This document shows, in pieces, positions 1 to 12,500 of a DNA stretch of 64,000 bases. Origin of the DNA: Nematostella vectensis (Eukaryota > Cnidaria > Anthozoa > Actiniaria > Edwardsiidae); contig NC_064040.1 in assembly GCF_932526225.1 (NCBI RefSeq), positions 16,291,994-16,355,993 of the forward strand, written 5' to 3'. Within the stretch, counting starts at the first letter, position 1. Each line of letters opens with the position of its first letter. The notes under the pieces are model-generated. The model was not told the origin of the DNA. It searched no databases and saw only the letters and a program-made list of their open reading frames with translations. A program made the translations under genes and the position numbers.

Positions 1-83
1 ACTTAAATCCATGTGTGTCCCAGTTAACCACTCTGTTCTATTGTTCTATCATGTCCTGTAGTTCTATCATTATTTTTTTATCA

Positions 84-425
84 ATCTAGCTGGGGCGAGT
101 CACTAAGCATAAAACGCGCAAGCATCTCGAGTTGCGCACGATGTAAAACACTTGCCATTACAGTAACCCATTCCCTATCCTATTTACTCAGTCTAGTTGG
201 GGATGAGACGTCTGGGCACGAAAGGTTTATCCAAACTCGCGAGCATCTCTCGTGTGGAACCCAAGGGGAAACACTAGCCTTAACTCATTTCCTATCCTAT
301 CATCTCAGTCCGGCTGGGGTTAGGCATCTGGACACGAGATGTTTACCAGCGCTCGAGTATCTCGCGTGTGGAACCCAAGGGGAAACACTCGCCTTTTAGT
401 AACTGATTCTCTTCCTATCATCTCA
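84..425. repeat. Tandem ~107-118 bp repeat derived from the sulfotransferase 3' end
   Basis: Units begin near 84, 191 and 308, and a fourth related unit begins near 426 inside the coding sequence. Shared blocks include the TCAGTCCGGCT-type start, a GGACACGAG-like block and GGAACCCAAGGGGAAACACT (two copies). Copies 2 and 3 are close to each other; the first is more decayed. The unit within the gene encodes its last ~25 residues, so the array extends the coding end beyond the stop codon. Confidence 0.8.
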
Positions 426-1710
426 GTCCGGCTCGGATGAGGCGTCTGGACACGAGTGGTATATCCAAACGCGCGAGAATCTCACGGGATCCACGCGAGG
501 GAAGATACCCGAGCGCATCCATCACGCCTGAGCAGTGCTTCTCCACTAGTGAGACCATTTCTACGGGTGACTTCAGCCTCCATTTTCGCATCGAGATTGT
601 AGAATTCTTTCTAGTAGAAAAAGTCCCTATATTTGAATTTAACACTTCTTTGAAGTGAGTCCTGTTGTAAAGCCATTGCCGCATGTCGACAGGAAATGGA
701 AGATCCACAAATTTGAAGATTTTTCGAGTATTTTTTTCCGGTTCCAATATTAGATCCTCATACCGCACGACTTTGACCCTGCCTGTCAGCCATCTTTCGG
801 GTCTCATTATAAACTTCAAGTTTGACTCAATCTGGCCGCATATTCTCTTGACATACCAGATGAATTTCTCGCTTTTTATTGTATAAAATATCATCTGCTT
901 TTGCGCGTTAACGTATGTCATCCATCCGCCAAAGTACATCGAGGAAATCACCGCGCGGGGATCTCGGACCAAGTATAGGATTTTTCCAAGAAATGCCTCG
1001 GTTTCAAACAGAGGCTTTAGGCTCTGTATCTGCCTTCCCATAATCCTATGCTCAAGGATTTTGACAACGGTGACTTTCAACTCTTTGCAGGTTTTGCTAA
1101 GTTCGGTAGCCTTAACATTGATACATAATTTTCTCTTTATAATTTCCTGGAAACTGAGTTTTTCATCATGAGGCTGGCAAAACGGTGACTTGCGCAGAAC
1201 GCGACTTGAAAATCTAAAATGTCCAGGCCTGGAAAAATAACTGAGGTATTCAGAGTCCTTGAAATTGCAGTCTAACATTTCTCCGAGAAACATCGTTGCC
1301 AGATCATTAAAACGTCTCGAAGTTTTCCCTATGAATGTGTTGAATTTATCCACTAATTCCAGAACCCGAAAAGGCTCAAAGAAATACAGCACATCTTGAT
1401 GTCGATTGAAAATTTCCCCCACAAAAGAAGAGCCACTACGCCCCTGACTTATGATAATAAGATTCGTTTGTTTTCGTTTGTTTTTCGGTAGGAGACCATT
1501 TGAGTTCATTTCATCGTGCTGACCATTATCTCGTCTGACTGGCCTTTCATTTGTATCTTGTGTTCCCCAAATCGTCTCAAGATCAATTAGGTCCCTTTCC
1601 AAATTAGAATGGAAAACATTGCTGAATGGACTCCGCCACAAAACGTAAAACACCAAGATTATTAACGCCGAAACACACAGCGCGAACGGCGTGCCTCTTG
1701 TACCCATCAT
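418..1710 (-). CDS. Carbohydrate sulfotransferase (Golgi type II membrane protein, CHST1/3-like)
   Basis: Single-exon gene of 430 residues, starting at the tandem ATGs at 1705-1710 and ending in TGA at 418-420. A short cytoplasmic tail is followed by one hydrophobic anchor at residues ~9-26, then a charged stem and a lumenal catalytic domain. Residues 89-96 (QGRSGSSF) match the 5'-phosphosulfate-binding loop, and residues 247-257 (LVRDPRAVISS) match the 3'-phosphate-binding motif of PAPS-dependent GlcNAc/Gal/chondroitin sulfotransferases. Members move sulfate from PAPS to sugar hydroxyls of glycoproteins or proteoglycans in the Golgi. Length and intronless state fit the CHST1-7 group; the acceptor sugar cannot be read from sequence. 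The last ~25 residues are encoded by a unit of the downstream tandem repeat, so the C-terminus may be recently altered. Confidence 0.9.
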   Translation of the reverse strand: MMGTRGTPFALCVSALIILVFYVLWRSPFSNVFHSNLERDLIDLETIWGTQDTNERPVRRDNGQHDEMNSNGLLPKNKRKQTNLIIISQGRSGSSFVGEIFNRHQDVLYFFEPFRVLELVDKFNTFIGKTSRRFNDLATMFLGEMLDCNFKDSEYLSYFSRPGHFRFSSRVLRKSPFCQPHDEKLSFQEIIKRKLCINVKATELSKTCKELKVTVVKILEHRIMGRQIQSLKPLFETEAFLGKILYLVRDPRAVISSMYFGGWMTYVNAQKQMIFYTIKSEKFIWYVKRICGQIESNLKFIMRPERWLTGRVKVVRYEDLILEPEKNTRKIFKFVDLPFPVDMRQWLYNRTHFKEVLNSNIGTFSTRKNSTISMRKWRLKSPVEMVSLVEKHCSGVMDALGYLPSRGSREILARLDIPLVSRRLIRAGLR

Positions 1711-4429
1711 GCTGTTCGAGTGACGGTCACTTCGTCAAAGAATAATTGCTGTGGATCAATTAAATGGAGGTTTGCTTTCTGGGGTGGATCCAGGATTTCT
1801 TAAATGGAGAGGGGTCTTATGAAACCATATGGAGGGAAGCTGTGGATCTTAATTTGTGGACTACAATATTATTAAAATTTCATTAAAGTGGCCCTATCCC
1901 TGTATCCATAGTCAGTCTACTAAACTGATTTCGAAGTTTTGAAGTGTGCATAACATAAAAAAAATAATAATAAAAAAGTGATTGTTATGTGTTAACGTTA
2001 CTCGTTTTGTTTTAGTCACCACCACAGAGACACACTTGACTTTTGTTGCAGTTCACTGGAGCAAAACCCAAAATTTCCACTTTCTTTAAAACAAGGTGTT
2101 GTTTCTGACACTTGGAAGATGCGGATAACTTGCTTTTCCTTGAATTCTTAGCTTTCTATAGATCTCACTACCGCAACAATAAAGAAATAAGACAAGAAAA
2201 TCACAAAATAACTTACCGATTTTGAATGCAAAATAACCTAATTAAACCTTTTGTCTGATACTTGGCTCGCATCATAATTTCAAACGTGACGGGGATTTTC
2301 ATAAGAAATGAAGCAAATCTTTAAAAAGCAAAAAAAATGGTCTTGCACGCGTCAGTTAATTGTTTTACCCTTGAATTCATTCAAGTAAGACTCAGATCTT
2401 TCAATATTTTGATCATTGTGAACTCTACCATAAAAAATCTCATAATCTGCTTGTAGGTGATGATAATGAAAGTTAAATTAAGCTTACCTCAACTTTAGCG
2501 CGCTAAACTCCATATAAAACCTTGCTTCCACCGATACGGAGTCTCAAGGATGCGCTTTGTCGTGAGAGTTCCTTTCTCTGTTGCTCAATTGACCTTTTTA
2601 ATCTTTAATTGCAAGAGTTGCATTCGTTGAAAGGCGCGCTCCCTGGGGCTCGCCAAAAAGGCAGGTTGTTATGGGAAGAAAACAAAACAAAATGTCGATA
2701 ACAATTGTTCTAAAGCAAATACCTGTATTTTACTCTTTAAATTTTTTTCAAGGAAAAAAAAAACGAGAGGATATTTATTGGCAACTTTTCGAAGATTTAT
2801 TGATAACTTTACCTCACTGTGAGCCTTGCAACTTTGAAGGGAACATTTGGTTGCCTTAGCACTTGAGCAAATGCGCTGCGCGAAGGGTGCAAAATAGAAG
2901 GTTATGGAAGTACAAAACAGGAAAGATCAATAGAACAAAAAGGGGGAAAGTCTTTTTTATTTCCCATTCTCTTTTTTTTTGGCATGTATGCATCTATTTG
3001 TATTTCTCGCATCTTAAAACTGGGAAATGTAGTGGCTCCCTGTGGTTTTCAGTCGCGTGACTAGGAAAAGGTTGGCGTGAGCTTTCAAGGGATTAGCAAA
3101 ATTTACTCTTTTCAGCTATATGGGTTGAGATTTTTTATATCAAGACATATTTGCTTTTTGATAAACGGGAAAATGAAACTTATTGCAACAAAACCTTTTT
3201 TGGCAATAGGAACATTTTCATTGTGTCACATGTCTCGTGAAAACCAATGAAATTTGTGCCCGCGCACATTGAATCGAGTCCCAAGGTTGTATTTCGATCG
3301 TCTGCATGATAAGCAAAGTATGGATTTACATCGGGCCATCTCTCCAAATGCAAGCAAGACTCACAGCTACGAGATCCCAAAGGCATTGCTTGAAGGTATG
3401 ATTAGCTAATCTTTAGCGTTTTATTGCGAGGTTAATCGGCATTAGCGTTGCTTCTTTTGCTCGATGTTTTTTTGTTACTCTTGCATGTTCGTGTGCCTGA
3501 GAGTAGTCGCGCGAGATTTCCTCCCGGTATTAGTTTCATTAACCCATAGATATTCTTACGTGTATATATGCTGAGAGCGATTTATGGAGCTAAGTGCAGT
3601 AGCGAAATATAGCGAAGATAGCGGGTTAGTTATTTATTTATATGTTTGAGATAAACTCAGTCAACCGGAAGCTCTCTAAATAGACGAGAATCACTTGAAA
3701 TATTTGCCCTAACAAGTCTTAAATGTATATTAAGCAATCAGAAAGGCTTCCATCTCACGTATTTGTCAACAAGGGATTCAGCCTGGATCTTTTTCAAAGT
3801 TTATACTTCTATAATTTTTCGAAGTTTTAAAAGCTGTCAATATGTTGACATGTCAACACAATGTGTCATGCCACAGAGGTAGCTGTCAGTATTTTCTTGA
3901 CAGTTGGATTTCTATTTTATATGCAATTATGTGAGATATGCTATGTGTTTTCTTCTTTTTTGTCAATATCATTCTTCAACAATAATGTTTAACAGTGAGA
4001 CCGCAGCACAAACAATGAAATTTCATTTCACTGTAATACATGTTTTATACATCCCTTAAAACAATAAACAAATATGTATATATCTATGTCTTAGCTTTAG
4101 AGACACCGTTTCATAGAAAATTTAGCACTTTTCCGCCCCCTCCTGCAAAAGAAACAAAAAGAAAACTAACTAATTTTACAGTGTACAAAGGATATCAGAG
4201 GAATATTGTTGCCATCCCTAACAAATGCAAGAGAAGGGGATGACTCAAGGCTAATTGTCCCCCTTATTGCCTCTACATGACTTTCTTTTTTATATATATT
4301 ATTTGTAATTCAGCCTATAGGATGCTTTAAATTTTGTGGTCTCCCCTTATTTCGTCCTCGGTTCTTTTTCATTCCTTTGACTCCCCCAACCCACCCCTGT
4401 ACCATAATTGTAATAATCTTGCTACAAAT
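1711..4429. other. AT-rich spacer, no gene recognised
   Basis: Only short ORFs without family resemblance. A TATA-like CATATAAAA lies at ~2510 on the plus strand, but what follows is a 26-codon ORF I do not recognise. An element start resembling other MITE ends (GGGGTGGATCCAGG) lies at ~1781. Confidence 0.5.
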
Positions 4430-4580
4430 CAGTAGCGGATCTAGGGGGAGGATTTAGGGGGTTTAACCCTCCCCCCCCCTTTGGCCTGCTAGAACGCCAT
4501 ATGTAGCAAAAAAATCCACCCCTTTTGTCACTGAGCCAAACCCCCCCCCCCTTTAGCAAAAAGCTAGACCCGCCCCTGCA
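4430..4580. mobile_element. Short MITE-like element with hAT-like termini
   Basis: The left end CAGTAGCGGATCTAG and the right end CTAGACCCGCCCCTG form an imperfect terminal inverted repeat around C/G-rich tracts. CAG...CTG ends with GGCGGATC-type cores are typical of non-autonomous hAT elements. An exact 8 bp target duplication is not evident. Confidence 0.5.
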
Positions 4581-5878
4581 AATCATAGTCTTTCTTTTAT
4601 ATTATCAGTAATCATATTATCACCATCAAAAATCACATTGAAACTTACATCATCGTTATCACCATAAATCCTGTTTACATTTTTTATGTATTGCACTTTT
4701 TCTTTATTTTAAACTCAGAGCAATTTTTATTTTATTTTGAGCACTATTTAGCAGTAAGTGCGTACAATCTAGACGTACCTTATAAATCTTTAACCACTTG
4801 CGTATAATAATAATTTTAATTACATTTTATAACAATAATCATAATTTTTCTATTTTTTTAAAAAATATAATGAAATTGCTAAAAATAATATTCTAACTAA
4901 TATTTGATTGTCTATTTACAGAAAATACAAATCTAAAATATAATTGAGAATAAAACGAAAAAGTATGTATATAAAAAAATATATGAAAATTCGGAAAAAA
5001 AACTAAGTTACGCGGCGGTTGCGGTATCTAGTGCAATGTCTACATTGTTAGTGTCCTGTGTTCTTCTGATGGATCTTTAACCTCTAAGGCACAGTAAGAC
5101 GGAGCGTATTAGACCAAACATGTACACAAATAAATTGATACCTTATGAGTTTAAAATTACCTGTTATCTATCTTCTTTATAAGGTTATAAACATTTTTAC
5201 AAGGTAGTTATAGATTTAGACTGTTCAGGGCGATAACTGGCATTTTGGACTGGTCTAAAGACGCTTGCGACCACGCCATTCTCCGATAACCGCTTTTTCA
5301 TTATCAGGGTTGCGTGACCACAACTAAGATCTTCACACTAATTTTTTTGTATAAATTTTAAGAAATTTTAAGTTTGAAATATCCTGGCATAGGTATATCT
5401 TCTTTTTCAGTCTTGTATAACCAAAATCGCGAAACTTGAGATCTCGAGAGTTCAAAAGCTCGTCACAAGTATAACTAGCCCCGCCTAAAGATTACAAGCA
5501 TCTTAATCATCCCGTAAATATCGTGATAGCTAGTAGGCGTTCCGCCTTGCAGTTATGATAAACACTGCTTTGGGAATTATCGAGAAAATACGTTGAGCTA
5601 CAAGTATATTATTATTATTATTTTACCTACGCACGATGTCGTTTAAGTGTTTTCACATTCAAACGCATAGCTAGGCCAATTGATTGCGACGGCTCCGAGA
5701 TGTGACGCATTGGTTTGAAATATCTATATCCGCCCATCCCCCACCCCTACCCAAAATATTATGGCTATGCGCATGTACAAGATATGCCATGTTTTGTATA
5801 AAAGTCTATACTATCGGGGACATTCTAGTTAGTTCTAGTATTAGCTCTCAAGAAAAGAAAATGTGCGTTTTGCAGATC

Positions 5879-6014
5879 AAATTTACCCTTTTATGTAATG
5901 ACAGCTATAAACAAGAGAGCATTAAATACAATGCTTTTTTGTATTTAAATTTACCCTTTTATGTAATGACAGCTATAAACAAGAGAGCATTAAATACAAT
6001 GCTTTTTTGTATTT
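5879..6014. repeat. Two-copy 68 bp direct tandem duplication
   Basis: The block from AAATTTACCCTTTTATG to GCTTTTTTGTATTT occurs twice with period 68 and is nearly identical, indicating a recent duplication. Confidence 0.9.
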
Positions 6015-6539
6015 TTGTTTTGTATTTTTCTATTTGCCATGTTTGATATCTGACGTAAGAGGCACACACGTGAGTGCTCTCGGTGCCTGGACTAAGCCAA
6101 GTAAACAAACGAAAAACGCATTATTATAGAAAGCGCTTTTGCTAGCTGTCTATAGCCCAGATATTCAATATTAAAGAATATGTCGAGTGAGTTTTAATAA
6201 GAAACACATCAGTGGTCATTTCCCACAATAAAAGTGCAGTTAAACTCGAGACGTGTGTTTACGTTTTTTTAGCATTAATTATCGAAACCTCACTGTATTT
6301 CTAGACACTTCCGCGCGGATCACATTTTAACTCTATACTCCCAGGTAGTGTTTGAAAAAATGACGGTTCAGTGCAGTTAATACATTCGGTATCTGACAGA
6401 ACACATACAACTCAATTGGCCCATGAAAAATATGCCAGCAGGACAGTAAGTCACCTTTCTGTCGGATATCGAGAAACGGAAAAAACGGTTTTCCTCTCTT
6501 TCTTACTTCTAAACGTACTTCTACGCAGCGGCACTTTCA

Positions 6540-6692
6540 GGCGCGTATCCAAGGGGGGGGGGGGGGGGTCGCTCACCCCTCTTGGTTGCCGTGGGTAATC
6601 TCTTACTGAAGGATTGTCGAATACTATCTTTGTTTCTATATGATGCCTATGACTGCGCACCCCTCCCCCATAAGCAATCCTGGGTACGCGCC
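6540..6692. mobile_element. MITE-like element with poly-G tract
   Basis: Inverted ends GGCGCGTATCCAAGG and CCTGGGTACGCGCC enclose a run of about 18 G and C-rich stretches. A similar end (GGCGCCTACCCAGG) recurs at ~11918, next to a poly-C run. Confidence 0.5.
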
Positions 6693-7076
6693 GGACTATT
6701 AACAGTGATTTGTTTTGCAGTTTGTTTACTTCTCCTTTGTTTTTCTCAGACACTTTGGTGATCAAACGCTCGATAAGAAGTGTTTGGGCAATAAAAGGCT
6801 AACGCCGCTGTCTTGCCCCTTGGCCACCTGTAGGTTAGCACGTGCGGGAATGCACGGTCAGCTGATTATTACGACACGTCTACTCAGTTGGCACAGTGTG
6901 ATTGGAAAACACCCCTACCTGCTAAAACGTGATAATATCCCAAGCTTCCTGTTTTTGTTTTTATCTTTTTTTTAACTAAACGAGCAAAAACATTCCCGTG
7001 ATAAAGTCTATAGCTCTAATATTGTTCTAATATTAACTAGGTAATTGATAAATTAGGTGCATCATAACCTAAGACC

Positions 7077-7192
7077 TTAGGAGCCGTTCTTTTTATGTAC
7101 CGCTCCAAATGCAAATACGCGCAAACCAACTCGATTGTTCTATTGTTCATTTGCATTTGGAACGGCACCTGAAAAGAACGGCGTTTGTCCTA
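7077..7192. mobile_element. Foldback (hairpin) repeat
   Basis: TAGGAGCCGTTCTTTT and a CCAAATGCAAAT block on the left match the reverse complement on the right (ATTTGCATTTGG, AAAAGAACGGC, TCCTA). The arms are ~45 bp with a short centre, as in small MITEs. Confidence 0.6.
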
Positions 7193-7318
7193 ACTTGGAA
7201 ACTAAAGTAACGCTGGTAACGCTTTGTTAGGTCATTCGTGGTTTACTATATCTTATTGGTTTGCTATAATCAACCATTATATGAAGGATCTACGAACGTT
7301 TTTTTAAGAGAAACGCTT

Positions 7319-7390
7319 TCTAAGAGTAACGCTGGCTAAGACAACGCTGGCTAAGAGTGCCGCTGGCTAAGACAACGCTGGCTAAGAGTG
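7319..7390. repeat. Short tandem repeat of CGCTGGCTAAGA
   Basis: Alternating GCTAAGAGT and GCTAAGACAACGCTG blocks repeat four to five times with 18/36 bp periodicity. Confidence 0.8.
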
Positions 7391-8880
7391 CGTGATGTTG
7401 TGTGTGACGAGTGGTTATTATGTGACTTGTGCCCTAAGGTTTTTAGACTCCAGACAATAAACCAGAACGAAATCTCCCTCCTTGAAATTAATTTAATCGC
7501 AACCTGTAATCACAACTCGTACATTCCCAAGGATTTTTCTAATATTCAATAATATTTACATGTTTTCTAGTTTAACCTCTGGTTCCAAAAAATCTTAGTA
7601 ATGTTGTTCCTTTTTGTTTGTTTGTATTTTTCTCAAAGAAGACACACAGGGTCTATATACTTTTAAGTGCGTCTTATAGTCTCTCTGAAACGCAGACCAG
7701 CTGGTTTTGTTTGGCGGCCGCATATTTATCAGCCAAAATCGCAAATGTTTGCATTCATTAATTACATAACTGGTACCTACGTTGGAATACCTGACGAAGA
7801 GAAACGCTACAGACGTGTGTAAACACTGACATGTTTTCCATGCCATTGAGTTCAATGTTTGCATAGAGTCTCGTAACTCGCTTTTCATACATTACTAGAA
7901 TTCCGCCCTTTATTTGTTATCCAGTGTTCGGCGTTTGTCTTCATATAGAGACTACACGATGACATTGTTTCTGTATCCAGTAAAAGTTTGTGTTACACTT
8001 GTAATCTGCGCAGTCGTACTGGTCACTCGCAATGTCCTTGTTGTGTTACGGAATGAAATATCATTATTTTGTCTGTGTTTTGTATCATTTTAAGTAAAAA
8101 TCGATAATGTCATCCAAACTGTAACACAGTTGTCTTTGAAAGGGTTTTTTGGTACGATAACCAAATAACTCAACTGCCGTTCCCTGACAGATGCGAGCTA
8201 CATGACAAATGATCCCTGCCAATATTTAAATTATAGCACCATCGTCTGGGTATATTTCCCTCTGACTTGGTTCGTCATTTGGCTAGGTTCTTCTAAGTAG
8301 GCACATTTTTTCTCTTGTTAAATGCAATGCTGGTATATTTTGATGTTCTAACTGGTCTTTAGCTGTAAATTTTGCGTTTTTCCATTCTTGTTTAATGTTA
8401 ACCCCCAGGGCGCTCATCACAGCGTCTCAGAATCCAGGGATTGTAACCTGCTTGAACTGTGCTTTGCATTAGCAACTTTCGCCTTCATTGGGTTGTTTAA
8501 AACCTCCAAGACTCCCTCAAAAATCTACTTATCATGCTGTGGTTTCAACCTGTCTTTCATTATATTTCTCCGTTAAGCTGCCAGACTGGTTTTAACTAAC
8601 GATGACAAGTAATTGGCGAATTCGCCCAGAAGGCGATTGACGTTTTAAAATATTTCATGCAATAATTCTCACTTAATAAATCGATCTTCAACCCTTGGGA
8701 AGGGGATTTATTTCTGAATATCTCGGATCCGTGGATATTATCCAAATATGCTTCAAGTGTAGGTACTGTGATGTTGATACACCATGGTGTACTGTATATA
8801 CACACTAGCGGAATCCTTCAGCAACGTGGGTCATTTAAATGGCTTTCCAAATCTCTCTATAAGCCGCTATCAGAATGAGA

Positions 8881-9279
8881 TTACTGCGCAAGCAAATCGG
8901 AGGAGCTTCGCCTTTTATAGATGCCCTTTAATGACACAGCAGCCGACGAGATCTGGTTCAGTAGCGTGTTCATCTCACAAACTAACCCAGCTGCCTTTTT
9001 CTCGTGAAGTTTCACTTTCATCGAGAAATCCGTCTCATCGCAGTAAAAATTTGGCCAGCGCCTTAGATCGCTCTCAGATCGCACGGCTCTTTTTGAAAAC
9101 GTCTTAAGCTCACCTAGTCTGTCTTTTTCTAAAACGCAATCTGTAGAGTCAGGGCGACCTGGAACGGTGGGACTTTGTAAGATCTCTTTCGTTTCCTCAA
9201 CGGCAGCGATAAATTCATCTAATGCATCGAAAATCTGAACTTCGCCCTCGAGTTGCGGGGAATCCATTTTTCTTTTCAT
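8881..9279 (-). CDS. Small protein, tentative MID1IP1/THRSP (Spot 14) family member
   Basis: An uninterrupted 132-residue ORF from ATG at 9277-9279 to TAA at 8881-8883. The N-terminal part (FDALDEFIAAVEETKEIL, then a P-S/T-P segment) follows the pattern of the Spot 14 N-terminal helix. Residues ~97-121 (MNTLLNQISSAA...IYKRR) align without gaps to the C-terminal LxxVLxxLTxxA...YKQE helix of MID1IP1. In vertebrates these proteins bind acetyl-CoA carboxylase and promote its polymerisation, and MID1IP1 also binds the MID1 ubiquitin ligase. The middle is shorter than in vertebrates (132 versus ~150-183 residues). There is no signal peptide or membrane segment. The reading frame looks real from composition; the family assignment rests on remembered patterns and could be wrong. 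Confidence 0.55.
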   Translation of the reverse strand: MKRKMDSPQLEGEVQIFDALDEFIAAVEETKEILQSPTVPGRPDSTDCVLEKDRLGELKTFSKRAVRSESDLRRWPNFYCDETDFSMKVKLHEKKAAGLVCEMNTLLNQISSAAVSLKGIYKRRSSSDLLAQ

Positions 9280-9451
9280 GAACGCGCTAGTTATGATGTG
9301 ATGCTCCTGTGTTTTGAAGTTTCTCTATGGATTTAGTCAATACACTTCCTGAAACTTGGTCTGTTGTTTTCGTCGATTGGCAAGGAACGTGATACGAGTC
9401 ACAGTCGAGTTGAACTGAACCTGACGAGATCGAGGTTGACAGATCGCTACC

Positions 9452-9546
9452 CCAATCACGCAATCGTTACGTAGGGACAGCCGCTAAACCAATCACAGCC
9501 CTCATCCACATCCAACATCTTCGAGGGCACGTCACCTCTATAAATA
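9452..9546 (+). promoter_or_regulatory. CCAAT x2 plus TATA promoter-like cluster
   Basis: CCAAT lies at 9452-9456 and 9489-9493 (both followed by CAC), then TATAAATA at 9539-9546. Order and spacing fit a plus-strand RNA polymerase II promoter starting near 9570. The CCAAT boxes also lie ~175-210 bp upstream of the minus-strand gene at 8881-9279, so this could be a bidirectional promoter. Confidence 0.4.
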
Positions 9547-12500
9547 ACTTTCCAAATTGTCAAAACACGCATCGATTGCTAGAGCCTTCGGTATTCTCCA
9601 TTAAACGAGATTTTAGAAAAAAATCATTAGATCATTAAAGAAATGTAAAATGAGTTTGTGTAGGGACGGTAATACACGTCGGATGCAGTTAATTCTAGCC
9701 CTATATCCCTTTAAAATATATCATTTCATAACCCTGTAAAATCTATATTTTATATGGAACTTTATGACGTGAGTGTTCAAATGGGTGACCTTTGACGCAT
9801 ATGAATCCCTAACATTTATACTGCCTCCCATATTAGGTTTTGTTTCCCAATAGAATTCATCAATTAAACATGCCCCGGGGGATACTTTTTCGCGTAAAAA
9901 AGCCGCCGACTTCGCGGCAGGTGCGATTCCTATTCAACTCCGCACTGACCTGCATAAAAAAACGACTTTTTCTATTCTCTTTATTAAAAGCAGATGATTG
10001 TTCACCGAGGATGGCAACAGAGGAGAACATAATATCTGATGTTTTAGAGCGCTGACTTAATTTTTCGTATAATCAATCAGATAATCTCCCTTAGAATGCG
10101 AACTCCAAGCCCAGTTATAAGCAATACCGAGCACTGTAATACAATGTAGACTACATTCAATTGGACCTTGATGTTATCGCCAGAACCACGTATCGCAAAC
10201 GCCGAATTAACCTGCGAAAAGGCCCCTTTTTTCTTATATTTTTTTATTGTAACAGCGAAGCACTCTTTTAATAGATACTTTTTGCATTCTTGCTTGATGC
10301 CTTGCTCCAGGGGGCTTGTTTTCCCGGGACAGATCGATCATTTCATCCTACGCAGATGTTTCACATACATCGATCACGGTTTATCTTGAATTTTGTCTCA
10401 CTGGTATAACTACTTATAGGCTTGACCTATTCCTCAAGCAAAATCACTGTCCCTAGGAAAATGGAAATAGAATTTGCTTTGTCCTTAGAAATCATCATAT
10501 GATTTGCGGGATTTCTTTTTTAATTGTTAATATTTTTTTTATTTCGAGCGGTTTTTCTATTAGCGTTGGCTGTCACGGAATAAGAATTGTTTCTCTAGTG
10601 GCTCTTTACTGAATTTCTCACGCGATGCAAACACGATGCTTGATGTCGTCCGCTGTAGTTTGCACTTTGAAAACCAAATAGAATCTTGGTACACACTAAC
10701 GGATTAGCCACGTCTACACAGCATTTTGAAAATTGGCTCCAATTATTTAATGGCCGGAAATCAGTAACAATCTTTAATAGAAATACATTATTTGTTTTGT
10801 GTTGTTCTGGTGCAAAACGAATTGCTTACGGTTAAACGGATCAACTATAATGCATTGCTTTAGCGACCATTTTTAACGCAAGAAAAGACTAAAACATGTG
10901 GCGAATTCCTAGCCAGCTTTATGTATTCTTTTATTTTAAGTCTAATATTAGAAAGTCTTGGAAATATTTACTGGACTTAAAGACGTTTTGCAATCTGGGA
11001 AGGATGAATTCATATATTGAGGTATTGTGTTTTGATTGACTAAAACGCTAACGTAATCAAATCTAACTTTAGCACGAAGTGGCGTAAAAATAGCGCAAAA
11101 CGCTCGTTTAAAAGTAGTTGAAGGAGATTTACCTAAGAGAGCCCAACAGCTAAAAACAAAGTAAATGTCTGCCCCTTCAACCTTCAAAGAGTTGAAAGGT
11201 TTTCTTATTGCCGTTACCATCCTAAAACGTTTTCAGGTTCATTCCCTTTATAACGGAAAGAAGAGTAGGAACTGAAAACTAAGCAAGTGCTCATCACGAA
11301 AAATATCAAATCACGATTGTTCTTTGTAAACTTTGTGGTATATGGCAGCAGTTGTGTCTTTCCATATTTCTAGCAATTGCACGATTTTCGTCAAGTTTTT
11401 AACAATCGCAACAAAACTTGTGGTAGCTTGCGAATCAATTCGGAATTTACTTTGATTCTGTAGTTTTCTTTAAAAAGGGTTGTTGTTATTAAGGTAAGAT
11501 AAGAGGCGATTTTTGGTTGACAAAAGAGCTAGATTTGTTGTGTATTTCTAGAGTATATTTCTAGAGTATGCTTAGTATCAAGACGAGCTAGCGCCAACGC
11601 TTTGACGTAAGATCACTGTTGACCCCTCCAAATATCTCATAATTATCAGAGGCGCTCAAGACCAATATCAGAACGGAAATTTGAAACATCCCCTGGCTGC
11701 GCATCGGCTGCAAACAGAGGCTTACCTCGTAAACAACATGCCTCACACAAGGCAATCTACTTGTGGGCCTTGGATTATACCCTTTAATCGCGGAAAACCT
11801 GGAATGTGCGATCGTCATAGACGCACGAAAAAAATGTTGGCCTTGGGAGAGGGTGAATTGGGCGGTAACGAACATCATCCTTGCGTACAAGAGGGACCCT
11901 TCCCTCGGAGTACCCAGGCGCCTACCCAGGGGGGTACCGCGCAACCCCCCCCCCCCCCAAAAAAGTGGGTTATTTCTTATTAAGGATTCCTAAAATACTA
12001 TGGTTTTTCCATATGATTCGTATGATTTCGCACCCACCTCCCCCCCCCCTACATTTCCCAAAGGGTCCTTTACAGTTTCCCAGAGGGATCCCATTACATT
12101 CACCGTAGAGGGCCTTCTTTGATATTCCAAAAAAAGGTCATACTAGTCTTATACTCTGACAAATAAATGTGTGCTTGGCATGTATACGCGCCAATGGCCT
12201 CGATTGTTTCACACAGTGCTATGTATCAATTTTTCGGTGTATTGGACGACTCTCAGAAAGGTTACCTTCACACCCAATCTTACATTTCCTCGGCTTTTTT
12301 TCTCGCCCAAAATAAGGAAGAGGTGATGACCCTGGTATAAGGAATATATACATACTTCTTCCCACGCGCATCAAAACTGGCGGCAATGGCGTTTTGCCGC
12401 GACATATTCTCCGCTAAGGCTAGATATAATATACGGTCCTTCGCGAGCGAAAGGTTTAACCTTTTTGCGATTTGTTGATGTAATGCAACTTTCATTTGAA

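Noticed and set aside
3180-3386. 68-codon minus-strand ORF
   Set aside because: No family resemblance or splice context; length expected by chance in this base composition.
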